Source: Coxiellaceae bacterium UBA1530 (lineage in GTDB: Bacteria; Pseudomonadota; Gammaproteobacteria; Coxiellales; Coxiellaceae). Taken from it: a DNA stretch of 42,347 nt. The notes under the pieces are model-generated. The model ran no database searches and was not told where the DNA came from. It saw only the letters and a list, made by a program, of their open reading frames with translations. Shown in pieces: positions 1 to 8,099 of the stretch (the stretch's first letter is position 1; each line of letters begins with the position of its first letter). A program made the position numbers and the translations under genes. Location: contig DCQA01000028.1 of NCBI GenBank assembly GCA_002323325.1, forward strand, positions 3,771 to 46,117. The letters are read 5' to 3'.

Positions 1-61
1 GCTTGGTGAGTAGCCAAAGGGACCACCATGTCGTCTCGGGTGCTGGATAGTATGTGTTTCT

Positions 62-598
62 TCAACGATGGATGGTTAATGAATGATATCGTTGATAACC
101 GTGCAAGGCTGCAGATAACAGCGAAAACCATAATAGATCGCCTATCAGTGAGCGCTCTAAAAACGGTAACGCAAAGCTGTAGCATGTGATAAGCCCAACA
201 AAGGTCTTGTTGTAGAGTGTTCCACACAGCCAAGTGCCAAAATTCGTCCACACCCAGAAGCTAATCGAGGCAACGCCCACCCAAGTCAAAGAAAAGCCGG
301 TATTTTGAATTATTTTTTGAGTAAGCCATGCGATCATGATCCAGCCGCTATAGGTAAAGATGGTCCAACTTCCGAATAGTGAATGTGGTTGCCAGAGTGC
401 TAATAAACAGTCAGACATAAATAGCACTAACATACTACAGAATAACGTAGTTTTTTGTGGTTGGCGTTGATTGCTGAGTATAATCAGCGCTAAGAAGGGT
501 GTGACGTTGCCTGGATGAGGAATAACTCGACTTAAAACAGTGATAATGCAAAATAGTAATAATAGTATATGAGAAGTGAGTGGCGGGGGCTGATTCAT
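62..598 (-). CDS. DUF6580-type multipass membrane protein, putative transporter
   Basis: A hydrophobic protein of about 178 residues with five or so membrane segments. Near the N-terminus it carries the motif R-x-x-P-H-P-x-N-x-T-P (RVIPHPGNVTP), followed by a membrane segment containing a conserved-looking S-D pair. That pattern is what I associate with the DUF6580 family, annotated as putative transport proteins; the substrate is unknown. I prefer the ATG at 598, preceded by a weak GAG, over an ATG at 646 that would add 16 poorly hydrophobic residues and has no ribosome binding site. No neighbour within the window shares its strand closely enough to suggest a function. Family assignment is moderately sure; function is not. 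Confidence 0.6.
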   Translation of the reverse strand: MNQPPPLTSHILLLLFCIITVLSRVIPHPGNVTPFLALIILSNQRQPQKTTLFCSMLVLFMSDCLLALWQPHSLFGSWTIFTYSGWIMIAWLTQKIIQNTGFSLTWVGVASISFWVWTNFGTWLCGTLYNKTFVGLITCYSFALPFLERSLIGDLLWFSLLSAALHGYQRYHSLTIHR

Positions 599-954
599 GA
601 AATGGTCTCGATGATAAAACAAGGCCCTAAATATAGGGAAAATCATCTATTTTGTGAAGTGATGTTACTGTGATATTTTTTTAATGTACCAGTTGTAGTG
701 ATCATAACATAAGAAAAGTTGAGTTTGGTCAAGAGAGGAAAGTGGATAACTACTAACGATCTGAAAAATCCAGTGAGTCTATTTTAGTGGATTTGTATTC
801 GAGAGCCCATTTGAGTCAGTAGCTCGCGAAAATTTGTTATTAAATGGATCGCGTTATGAGGTGACCCAACACTGAGTATTCTTCTGGTATCTTGATGAGT
901 ACATATCAATCAGCATACAATGAATAAATATGCTTAATAGAAGGACAATTTGCT
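599..954. other. Intergenic region between divergent genes
   Basis: About 356 bases separate the minus-strand DUF6580 gene from the plus-strand symporter. I see no open frame with a ribosome binding site, no tRNA and no riboswitch here. The only feature I can support is a sigma70-like promoter for the symporter near its right end. Confidence 0.6.
892..921 (+). promoter_or_regulatory. Putative sigma70 promoter of the symporter-SDR pair
   Basis: TTGATG at 892-897 and TACAAT at 916-921 are separated by 18 bases, 33 bases before the symporter start. The boxes are reasonable matches found by eye in AT-rich DNA, so this is tentative. Confidence 0.35.
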
Positions 955-2223
955 ATGGATAGGCAATTATCGGAACATTTTACTCTAAAAATTTTAATAG
1001 GAATGGTGCTAGGTATTACCACGGGATTAGCTATGAAACTGTCCCCCCCCGATTTGTGGTTATCTCATTTTTTTGTTAATCAAGTGTGTGTAGTGTTAGG
1101 CCAGTTATTTTTAAACGCATTAAAGATGTTAGTCATTCCGCTGGTATTTTTTTCATTAGTTTGTGGCAGTGCCAGTATTGGTGACTTTAGTAAGATGGGA
1201 CGCGTTGGTTTAAAAGCCCTGTGCTTTTATATTATGACAACGGCTATCGCGATAACAATAGCTCTAATACTTGCCAGTTTATTCGATGTGGGTGTTGGTA
1301 TGGATCTTATGACATCAAAAGTGATATCAGTAGGCAACGCACCCTCTATTTTTGAGGTTATCATTAATCTAGTACCTCAGAATCCTATAAAGGCTTTGTC
1401 TGATGGGAATATGTTACAAATTGTCTTTTTTTCAATTCTTTTAGGGTTGGCTGCAATTGCATCGGGTGATTCTGGTAAGCGTGTAACGAGTAGTTTTAAC
1501 GCTATCAATGATGTCATGATGCAGCTCATTTTGATGGTGATACGATTAGCGCCGTATGGTGTCTTCTTTTTACTAGTTGTGCAGTTTAGTCAATTAAACT
1601 GGCAAGCAATTTTACAATTAGTTGGTTATTTTGGATGTGTGGTTGTGACTTTACTTATCCAGATGTTAGCTATTTACAGCATTTTATTGATGGTTTTTCA
1701 GCGTATAAATCCAATGATATTTTTTAAGAATATGTACAGAGTCTGTGTTTTTGCATTCAGTACGTCGAGTTCAGTGGCTACGATTCCAGTCACTTTAGAA
1801 GCAGTCAAAAAACGATTAGGTGTTAAAAATCAAATTGCGTCATTTGTGATTCCATTAGGGGCAACGATCAACATGGACGGTACAGCGATTATGCAAGGTG
1901 TTGCGACTGTTTTTATTGCTCATATGTATCATATAGATTTATCTTTTTTACAATATATCACGGTTATTATTATGGCAACATTAGCTTCCATAGGAACTGC
2001 TGGAGTACCTGGAGTAGGACTTGTGACACTCATGATGGTGTTACAACAGATAGGCATCCCCACTGAGGGTATTGCAATGATCATTGGTGTTGATCGATTG
2101 TTAGATATGGTTAGAACCGCAGTCAATGTGAGTGGCGATGCTATGATTGCATGCCTAGTAGCAGGTAGTGAGGGTATGTTAGAAAAAAATCATAATGCTG
2201 ATTGCGTCACAAGCAGATATTGA
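955..2223 (+). CDS. Dicarboxylate/amino acid:cation symporter (DAACS family)
   Basis: A 422-residue inner-membrane secondary transporter related to GltP/GltPh. The family hallmarks are present in order: the serine-rich re-entrant loop (STSSSVAT, about residues 269-276), NMDGT at 306-310, AGVPG at 349-353, and a terminal transport helix with DMVRTAVNVSGD (about 384-395). The arginine near 387 matches the residue that in GltPh contacts the substrate side-chain carboxylate. This favours an acidic substrate (glutamate, aspartate or a C4-dicarboxylate) over a neutral amino acid. The ATG at 955 follows AGAAGGA. The stop codon overlaps the ribosome binding site of the following dehydrogenase, so the two are probably co-translated. 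The exact substrate and coupling ion cannot be read from sequence. Confidence 0.88.
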   Translation: MDRQLSEHFTLKILIGMVLGITTGLAMKLSPPDLWLSHFFVNQVCVVLGQLFLNALKMLVIPLVFFSLVCGSASIGDFSKMGRVGLKALCFYIMTTAIAITIALILASLFDVGVGMDLMTSKVISVGNAPSIFEVIINLVPQNPIKALSDGNMLQIVFFSILLGLAAIASGDSGKRVTSSFNAINDVMMQLILMVIRLAPYGVFFLLVVQFSQLNWQAILQLVGYFGCVVVTLLIQMLAIYSILLMVFQRINPMIFFKNMYRVCVFAFSTSSSVATIPVTLEAVKKRLGVKNQIASFVIPLGATINMDGTAIMQGVATVFIAHMYHIDLSFLQYITVIIMATLASIGTAGVPGVGLVTLMMVLQQIGIPTEGIAMIIGVDRLLDMVRTAVNVSGDAMIACLVAGSEGMLEKNHNADCVTSRY

Positions 2224-2236
2224 GGAGATTGAATGT

Positions 2237-2998
2237 ATGGATATCCAAAATAAGCATATCGTTGTCACGGGTGCCGCATCGGGTTTGGGGTTTGCAACTG
2301 CTGAATATTGTCACAGTTTGGGTGCGACGGTGATTGCGCTGGACAAGCACTTCAATCAAGAAGATGGCGCTTTTTTTAATCAAGCAATAGATAGGCGGTG
2401 TGTGGATGTCACATCCTCAGATGGAGTAAAGGACGTTATTGAAGAAGTGATTCTCCAGTATGGCGCTATTGATGCTGTTGTGAATTGTGCTGGAATTGCT
2501 CCTGCCCAGCGGATGGTTGGTCGAGATGGTGTCATGGATTTAGAGTTTTTCGAGGAAGTCATCTCGGTCAACTTGATAGGAACGTTCAACGTTATGCGAA
2601 TTGCTGCTTCCTATATGATGAGCCAGGATGAGGTTAGTAATGATCGAGAACGAGGTGTCATCATTAATACAGCTTCTGTGGCAGCCTTCGAGGGTCAAGT
2701 AGGTCAGTCAGCTTATAGTGCCTCTAAGGGAGGGGTGGTGGCTATGACTTTACCCCTGGCAAGAGAATTGGCGTCGTGGGGAATTAGGGTGATGGCTATT
2801 GCTCCAGGTATTATGAAAACGCCAATGTCGGACATGATGTCAAAGAAGGTGCAATCTTCATTGCTGAATCAGACGGTTTACCCTAAGCGGCTAGGCCACG
2901 CCTTAGAATTTGCGCAACTGGCAGTGCATATCATTAACAATCCTTTCTTGAATGGCGAAGTGATACGTCTAGATGGTGCTGTTCGCCTTTCAGCCTAA
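2237..2998 (+). CDS. SDR-family NAD-dependent dehydrogenase, 3-hydroxyacyl-CoA dehydrogenase type 2-like
   Basis: A classical short-chain dehydrogenase of 253 residues. It has the cofactor motif TGAASGLG at 11-18, an aspartate at about 36 after beta-2 (favouring NAD over NADP), NCAG at 83-86, N112, S147 and the catalytic Y160-x-x-x-K164. The stretches around the active site (NTASVAAFEGQVGQSAYSAS) and the following GIRVMAIAPG resemble 2-methyl-3-hydroxybutyryl-CoA/3-hydroxyacyl-CoA dehydrogenase type 2 (HSD17B10-like), which acts in branched-chain or fatty acid degradation. I chose the ATG at 2237 because GAGGAG at 2222-2227 lies 9 bases upstream; an upstream ATG at 2195 lies inside the symporter gene. 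Subfamily is likely, substrate is inferred. Confidence 0.82.
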   Translation: MDIQNKHIVVTGAASGLGFATAEYCHSLGATVIALDKHFNQEDGAFFNQAIDRRCVDVTSSDGVKDVIEEVILQYGAIDAVVNCAGIAPAQRMVGRDGVMDLEFFEEVISVNLIGTFNVMRIAASYMMSQDEVSNDRERGVIINTASVAAFEGQVGQSAYSASKGGVVAMTLPLARELASWGIRVMAIAPGIMKTPMSDMMSKKVQSSLLNQTVYPKRLGHALEFAQLAVHIINNPFLNGEVIRLDGAVRLSA

Positions 2999-3134
2999 AA
3001 GGCTAAGAAAAAAATTAAGATACAATTAAATAATCACAGCTCCCTTGTGTTTTATTGTTATATTGACTATTTTTTCATCATAAAGTAATCATCAATCACC
3101 TTGTATAAAGATAATTTCAAAGAAGTGCTCTTCA

Positions 3135-5207
3135 ATGCCTAAAAAAAATAAATCAAAACACAAGTCAAAACCAAAAAAAACCATGTCTAAACCCGCGGGG
3201 CAAGTTGTGATTGAAGATGATTTGGAAGGCAGTTTAGAATATCTCAAAGCTGAACTTTATCATCTCAAGAGGCAATTAGAACGTGTAGATAATGAAATAG
3301 GCGTTCTGATTACTCATGTAAAGCTGATAGAGCTTGAATCACTGATTAACGAGATAAATAGAAAAATTGAATCATTGTCATCGTCGTTGATGATCAAAGC
3401 ACTATACATCAAATTCATTACCCTAAATTGTTTCCTATTTCATAGTATTCCAGATAGTAAGACTGATCTTGTACGTCGGTCTTTATTTAATTTTAATCTA
3501 GTTCGACCAGAAAAGGTCAAATTTATTTCAGACCAGGAAGTCGATGTCATCACCAATGCATTGTCAACTTATTATTGCTCGTTATTTGTTGCTTCGATGA
3601 CCTACTCTCTTATGTCACTTTTTATTAATCAAAGATCAAGTGTCATGATGGGCTTGGCAGAAACAGCTGTTTTTGGTGGTTTGATAAACCATATATCAAC
3701 ATGGAGAGGAAAAACACGGATACTGTATTTGCATTTCATTTCAGTATTAGTCAGAAGTTATCAAATCATCCCAGAAATATCGGTTGAGCTTTCATATTTT
3801 TGCTGCGTATCACTGCTTGCTGGCGCTCAATTTCTGATTAGTTTTCGTAATATCTATGGGCTTAAACTTCAGTATCAGGCATCTATCGCAGGTAGTAAAA
3901 AACTATATCAAATCTTTGGAAGTCGACTAGCGCATGATGGGAGGGTGACTCAACCAACTGGTATGGATGAAATTATCCATAAGCTTTTTAACTTGTATCA
4001 GGATCGAGGTGCTATCAGTCATTCTGTTGATGATAATACTCAGCGTGCGGATGAGATTCTTCTGAAACAGTATGAAAAGAAAAAAGAAGAATTATCTCAG
4101 CAGAGAGTACAAGAACTTCTTGCACTTGATAAGAAAGAACGTGCCAACCAACCTAATACACGGCAAAGTAAGGTAACCAAATCGAAAAAAAATACGAGTG
4201 TAGATGCAATGATTGACCTCACTGACGATGATGTGCATCACGAGACAAAGCAACAAGATTCACCTATACAATCTAATTCTTTTCATATTCAATCTTTTTA
4301 TTCTTGGCAGGAAGATGGTCGATTAAGTAAAAATTCTTATAAAGTCATTGATGACGAGATTTCAAAGTTGTGTGATAGTTTAAACGAAATCGACGGGTTG
4401 GAGCTCAAGGCTTATCGAACAGGGTCGACTGTCTCTGCTAATCGATCAGAGCATCCTTCCCAGAATGACACACGATGTCGTGATGTTGATTATTTATTAA
4501 TATGTAATCATGACTTTAATTTGCTTGAGAATCGCAATGTCATCCGATCAAGAATGATGGATCTTCACAAAGGGCTTACTCAAATAAATTTAAAAGTTCG
4601 ATGGCCTCAGTATGAAAACAATCTGATACGAGATCGAGCAGAAAGCTCAGATTTTGTGTATTACTGGAAATGTAACTTCGAAGAGGTCTCAATTGACGTC
4701 ACCATAAGATCACCTTTGAATTTTAAGCCCCCTATTTCCACGGTCAGAGCTGTATCATTGGATAGCGATCACGAAATAGGGCGGTTTTCTACATTCCCGT
4801 CTGATGAGTTGCATGTCATGCTGAGTCGTTGTGTGACAGATCGAGACTGGTTGATTGTTATCAAAAAAATCTATGTTGAATACCTTGGTAAGGGTAACTT
4901 GTTCATGAATGAGAAATGGTCTTTAGGAAAGAGGTGTTGTTTGGGAGACATACTACTTGCTATCGCTAAATTGTCTAAGGGGTTGAGTCAAGACACGATT
5001 AAGTCCTATATTGAGGCATTAACTTCTGAATTTGTTCAGCGTAACTGTGATCGTGCGTTTGTTGGAGACGGCATCGATTTAGGTAGTTTCTTTATGTATG
5101 TCTCAGATTTGATGAAAGTAGACTTAGCCACAAAACTATTTAATGCAGAGTATAGAAACGAGAAACGTGAGAATATGATATATTCTGCTAATTCAGGTTT
5201 CCGATAA
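3135..5207 (+). CDS. Unrecognised 690-aa membrane protein with nucleotidyltransferase-like C-terminal domain
   Basis: I recognise no full-length family. Visible parts in order are as follows. The N-terminus is lysine-rich (residues 1-16). A predicted coiled coil follows (about 30-85). Several hydrophobic segments lie between about 85 and 240. A charged K/E/Q-rich linker comes next (about 300-355), then an acidic patch DLTDDD (361-366). The C-terminal domain starts near 400. That domain contains G430-S431, D450-V-D452 at the end of a hydrophobic strand, and D521 in SIDVTI. This is the GS...DxD...D layout of the polymerase-beta nucleotidyltransferase fold (poly(A) polymerase, CCA enzyme, OAS/CD-NTase). 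A helical tail rich in Leu and Lys follows. It stands alone, convergent with pgsW. Its function could be RNA or nucleotide modification, an immune-type NTase or a secreted effector; the sequence does not decide. Confidence 0.6.
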   Translation: MPKKNKSKHKSKPKKTMSKPAGQVVIEDDLEGSLEYLKAELYHLKRQLERVDNEIGVLITHVKLIELESLINEINRKIESLSSSLMIKALYIKFITLNCFLFHSIPDSKTDLVRRSLFNFNLVRPEKVKFISDQEVDVITNALSTYYCSLFVASMTYSLMSLFINQRSSVMMGLAETAVFGGLINHISTWRGKTRILYLHFISVLVRSYQIIPEISVELSYFCCVSLLAGAQFLISFRNIYGLKLQYQASIAGSKKLYQIFGSRLAHDGRVTQPTGMDEIIHKLFNLYQDRGAISHSVDDNTQRADEILLKQYEKKKEELSQQRVQELLALDKKERANQPNTRQSKVTKSKKNTSVDAMIDLTDDDVHHETKQQDSPIQSNSFHIQSFYSWQEDGRLSKNSYKVIDDEISKLCDSLNEIDGLELKAYRTGSTVSANRSEHPSQNDTRCRDVDYLLICNHDFNLLENRNVIRSRMMDLHKGLTQINLKVRWPQYENNLIRDRAESSDFVYYWKCNFEEVSIDVTIRSPLNFKPPISTVRAVSLDSDHEIGRFSTFPSDELHVMLSRCVTDRDWLIVIKKIYVEYLGKGNLFMNEKWSLGKRCCLGDILLAIAKLSKGLSQDTIKSYIEALTSEFVQRNCDRAFVGDGIDLGSFFMYVSDLMKVDLATKLFNAEYRNEKRENMIYSANSGFR

Positions 5208-5220
5208 TACGCACGGTGTT

Positions 5221-6363
5221 TTATCGAGGTGGGATGTAACGGATACGGTATTTTCTCGAGACAATAGCCATGGTGACGATCACAATGATGATAATACCCA
5301 GGATAACTGCAGTGAGAAATTTGTTATATGTCTCATGAAAGAAGAGGGGTCCCCATCCAATAGGAGAGTACTGGGCGTTGACAGGTAGCTTGTACTGATC
5401 ACGTAGTTTCTTGCCGATATTATGCACATTCACCACAGGTATTCCTTTTTTGAGAAACCTGACCGCTACTGAATCAGTATTGGCATAAATGATGGGCATC
5501 GATGTAAGAACGCCGGTAGGCAATGATGGTGGCCGAGCTGTTTCCTTGATGGTTTTTTCATTGAGTTGTTTTAACCCAATGGATGCCATGCCTCCACCAA
5601 TATTGATATAGGCTTTGATGGGTTGGTCTTGAGACGCTTCGTTATATAATGTTATTCGTTGATTAATGGAATCTGTTGTACCGGTTGGTTCGATAAGTGG
5701 GTATCCATAATCTTCGATAGTTTTTTGTAGAATTGTACGTCCTTTCTCAGTGATGTTAGTACCCCTATCTTCTCCTCCTCCAATAGATGCGGCAATGGGA
5801 GTGTAGTTTAGAATCTTTCGTGTATGGAGGTCATGTTGAATATCTAGAATTGTGAACTTTGGTATATTGGCTCCGAACTGCGATGCGGCACCGCTATAGA
5901 TGATTAATGGGTTAAGTTTCATGGCTTTGATTGCGGCCAACATGCTGATATCCAGTGCTGGAAAAGATCCTGTTGCACCAACGGCTACGGTATCACCGGC
6001 TTTTAAATTGAGTTGTTCAAGCCAGTTTATGAAGATGGCGACTATGTTTGGATTCACGGTGGTTTGTTTTGTGATGAGATCTCCCGAATCTGATGTGATA
6101 TCTGTAAATCGATCTCCGATGAGCCCGCTTTTTTGAGGGTCATTTTTTTCATTGATGGGAATATTTTTTTGTTCTCTTAATGCTTTGGCAGCTTTGAAAG
6201 CATCTCTTGCCGTATGCGCAGAATCAATTTTCAGGTGATAATACTCAACGGGAACAAACTGTTTGAAGTGTTCAACAATTACCATACCCACGATGGTGAA
6301 TAGACACAGTGTTAGGATGTAGATTCTAGGAAGGTTGTGTGTATGCCAATAAATTTTTTTCAT
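5221..6363 (-). CDS. pgsW: Poly-gamma-glutamate system protein PgsW
   Basis: A 380-residue protein with a membrane anchor at about 14-31, a large soluble domain (probably extracytoplasmic) and a second membrane segment at about 350-371 followed by a basic tail. It directly follows pgsC with a 4-base ATGA overlap. Its position and architecture match the PgsW-type accessory protein found beside PgsB and PgsC in some bacteria. The soluble domain has glycine-rich loops (VGATGS, IGGGED, NIGGGM) of unknown role. It may take part in polymer export, trimming or anchoring. It is not an obvious PgsA/CapA metallophosphoesterase. The role is assigned mainly from context and the remembered family pattern. 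Confidence 0.7.
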   Translation of the reverse strand: MKKIYWHTHNLPRIYILTLCLFTIVGMVIVEHFKQFVPVEYYHLKIDSAHTARDAFKAAKALREQKNIPINEKNDPQKSGLIGDRFTDITSDSGDLITKQTTVNPNIVAIFINWLEQLNLKAGDTVAVGATGSFPALDISMLAAIKAMKLNPLIIYSGAASQFGANIPKFTILDIQHDLHTRKILNYTPIAASIGGGEDRGTNITEKGRTILQKTIEDYGYPLIEPTGTTDSINQRITLYNEASQDQPIKAYINIGGGMASIGLKQLNEKTIKETARPPSLPTGVLTSMPIIYANTDSVAVRFLKKGIPVVNVHNIGKKLRDQYKLPVNAQYSPIGWGPLFFHETYNKFLTAVILGIIIIVIVTMAIVSRKYRIRYIPPR

Positions 6364-6824
6364 GGTAGTAAAACCGATCCAATGGTTAGTATGAGGAATA
6401 ATCGTACAATAATAGATGCAGTAATAAGTGACGTTACTGTCTCTATGAGGCCTTGCCGCTCTATGGCTAAGGCAATCAACCCTGGGATAATGTAACCTAT
6501 TACAGAATAAACGCTACCTAATGTGCTAGCTACGTACAGTGACGAAAATAGTTGGCGCATGGTTACTCCAAGTATAAACGCTATCAGTACAATAAGAGCC
6601 ACACGTCTCCTACCGTAGATAATCATAAAGTTCGACAGTAATCGCATGATTAAATAAATGATAATTGCATCGATGACGGTTAAAGCAATATTTCCTGGAG
6701 CATGCATATCTAGAGCTAGATAACCAGGAACGACCATACCGCCGGCATAGAGTCCGATTAGGTCGACCATTAAGAGGCCTACAATAAGGCCTATTCCTAT
6801 CGATAAACTAAGTGGATCTAACAT
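6360..6824 (-). CDS. pgsC: Poly-gamma-glutamate biosynthesis membrane protein PgsC/CapC
   Basis: A 154-residue very hydrophobic protein with four to five membrane segments. It begins with a glycine-rich first helix (SIGIGLIVGLLM) and contains the loop GMVVPGYLAL, features of PgsC/CapC. In the known system it forms the membrane part of poly-gamma-glutamate synthase with the ATP-dependent ligase PgsB. Its ATG follows AGAGG and lies 8 bases after the pgsB stop; its stop overlaps pgsW. The tight B-C-W arrangement supports the call more than the sequence alone would. Confidence 0.85.
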   Translation of the reverse strand: MLDPLSLSIGIGLIVGLLMVDLIGLYAGGMVVPGYLALDMHAPGNIALTVIDAIIIYLIMRLLSNFMIIYGRRRVALIVLIAFILGVTMRQLFSSLYVASTLGSVYSVIGYIIPGLIALAIERQGLIETVTSLITASIIVRLFLILTIGSVLLP

Positions 6825-6832
6825 CTTTACCT

Positions 6833-8038
6833 CTACTCCCTGTTTTCCCTGAAATAATCCACGATTTCCATGCCAATATTCGCAATATTACAAACACCTA
6901 CAATCAAAATAGCCTGCTTATTCTCAGCCTGTTCTGTAACGTGGTCAAGTATTTTTTTAACAGACCATTCTTGTGCATCTGTTAGTTGGGCGTCAGGAAG
7001 TGTCTTATTAATCGCAAGCTGTAAGGTCTTTGTACCACTTCCTACCATCATGCATTCATCAGGTTGCGTCCAATTAACGTAGCTTTCAACAAATTGTAAT
7101 GTTCTATGTTTCCTATCCGCACGCGTATTGGCAATGAGAACCCTGTAGTCATATTCAGGATGTTTTTCTAATATCTTGTGCCAAAGTGCCTCTGTTGACT
7201 CAGGATCATTAGCAGCAAATCCGTTGGCAAACGTTACTCGTTTATTGTTGTGAGTAAGTGTGTGAATAGTTAATGCTCCAGGGTCTGGTTTTGCTGCCCA
7301 CATTCCCTCTAGCGCTGTTTTTTTGTCAACATTCACAGATTCACAAACACGTAATGCCAGTGCAACATTTTCCTTAAATTCGTTATAAGTGAATGGAGCC
7401 ATGTCTTCGTCTGATATATCAGCGATATCTTTATCACCGATTGCTATGAGTTCACTACCACGATCCTGGGTAGCCATCTTATAGACATTGATATGTTTTT
7501 GCTCAGCAGTAAAAAATTTTCCGTTGTAGGTTACTGTGCCTGCAAGCGCCAGAGCTACATCCTCTTCGGTTGGACCCATTACGTCTAAATGATCAGGGCG
7601 TGCATTACAAAGAACACCATGTGTTGAGTGTACAATTTTATGCTCGCAGATTGATTGGAGAAGGGGTTGCACCGCCATACATTCAATGACTAGTGCCTGG
7701 GCCTCTAATTTGGCACTACGGCGAACGATTTTTAGTTGTTCTACTACATTAGTGTGACCTATCCTGTAAATAGGCTCTTCATTTCCTTCAGGGTCAATGA
7801 ATTGTGCTAGGGTGCCCGTTGTTTTTGCGCAGGTTCGAATGCCTCCGGCTCTCAATCCAGAGGCGATCAGTCGACTAACACTGGATTTGCCTCGAGTTCC
7901 ATTGACGTGGATTCGAATAGGAATACGACGTAGGTAGCGTAGATGTCTGATTTGCTCAATGATGAGAACTAGAATTAAGCCAATTAAAATAATTATCAAG
8001 TAGGTTTCATTACTCGGTGTGTGCATAGAGTCTATCAC
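6833..8038 (-). CDS. pgsB: Poly-gamma-glutamate synthase ligase PgsB/CapB
   Basis: A 401-residue amide ligase related to the Mur ligase/folylpolyglutamate synthase superfamily. An N-terminal membrane anchor (about 13-28) is followed by a basic stretch and the P-loop NGTRGKS at 46-52. Further on are the PgsB-like segments IECMAVQP and NARPDHLDVMGPT. The family polymerises glutamate through the gamma-carboxyl group using ATP, at the inner face of the membrane. The start is uncertain: a GTG at 8038 or an ATG four codons in; neither has a good ribosome binding site. It follows ctpA by 61 bases on the same strand and may share its transcript. Confidence 0.9.
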   Translation of the reverse strand: MIDSMHTPSNETYLIIILIGLILVLIIEQIRHLRYLRRIPIRIHVNGTRGKSSVSRLIASGLRAGGIRTCAKTTGTLAQFIDPEGNEEPIYRIGHTNVVEQLKIVRRSAKLEAQALVIECMAVQPLLQSICEHKIVHSTHGVLCNARPDHLDVMGPTEEDVALALAGTVTYNGKFFTAEQKHINVYKMATQDRGSELIAIGDKDIADISDEDMAPFTYNEFKENVALALRVCESVNVDKKTALEGMWAAKPDPGALTIHTLTHNNKRVTFANGFAANDPESTEALWHKILEKHPEYDYRVLIANTRADRKHRTLQFVESYVNWTQPDECMMVGSGTKTLQLAINKTLPDAQLTDAQEWSVKKILDHVTEQAENKQAILIVGVCNIANIGMEIVDYFRENRE

Positions 8039-8099
8039 TTAGTTAGCTTGACAACTGTCTGAAAGATTAAAGTAAACGGGCATCGCTGGCAAGTGACTA

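Noticed and set aside
1..65. Possible start of another minus-strand gene (TTG at 65 overlapping the DUF6580 stop)
   Set aside because: About 21 open codons running off the window edge, no ribosome binding site and no recognisable sequence; too short to support.
2992..3004. AGCC/GGCT hairpin at the end of the SDR gene as terminator
   Set aside because: Only 4 bp, overlaps the stop codon and is followed by A-rich rather than T-rich DNA.
4200..5207. The NTase-like gene considered as part of a CBASS operon
   Set aside because: No neighbouring effector, Cap2 or Cap3 gene is present; flanking genes are an SDR dehydrogenase and the pgs operon.
5221..6363. PgsW considered as PgsA/CapA
   Set aside because: No metallophosphoesterase motifs (such as GDxx or GNH-type segments) are visible; two terminal membrane segments flank a different domain.
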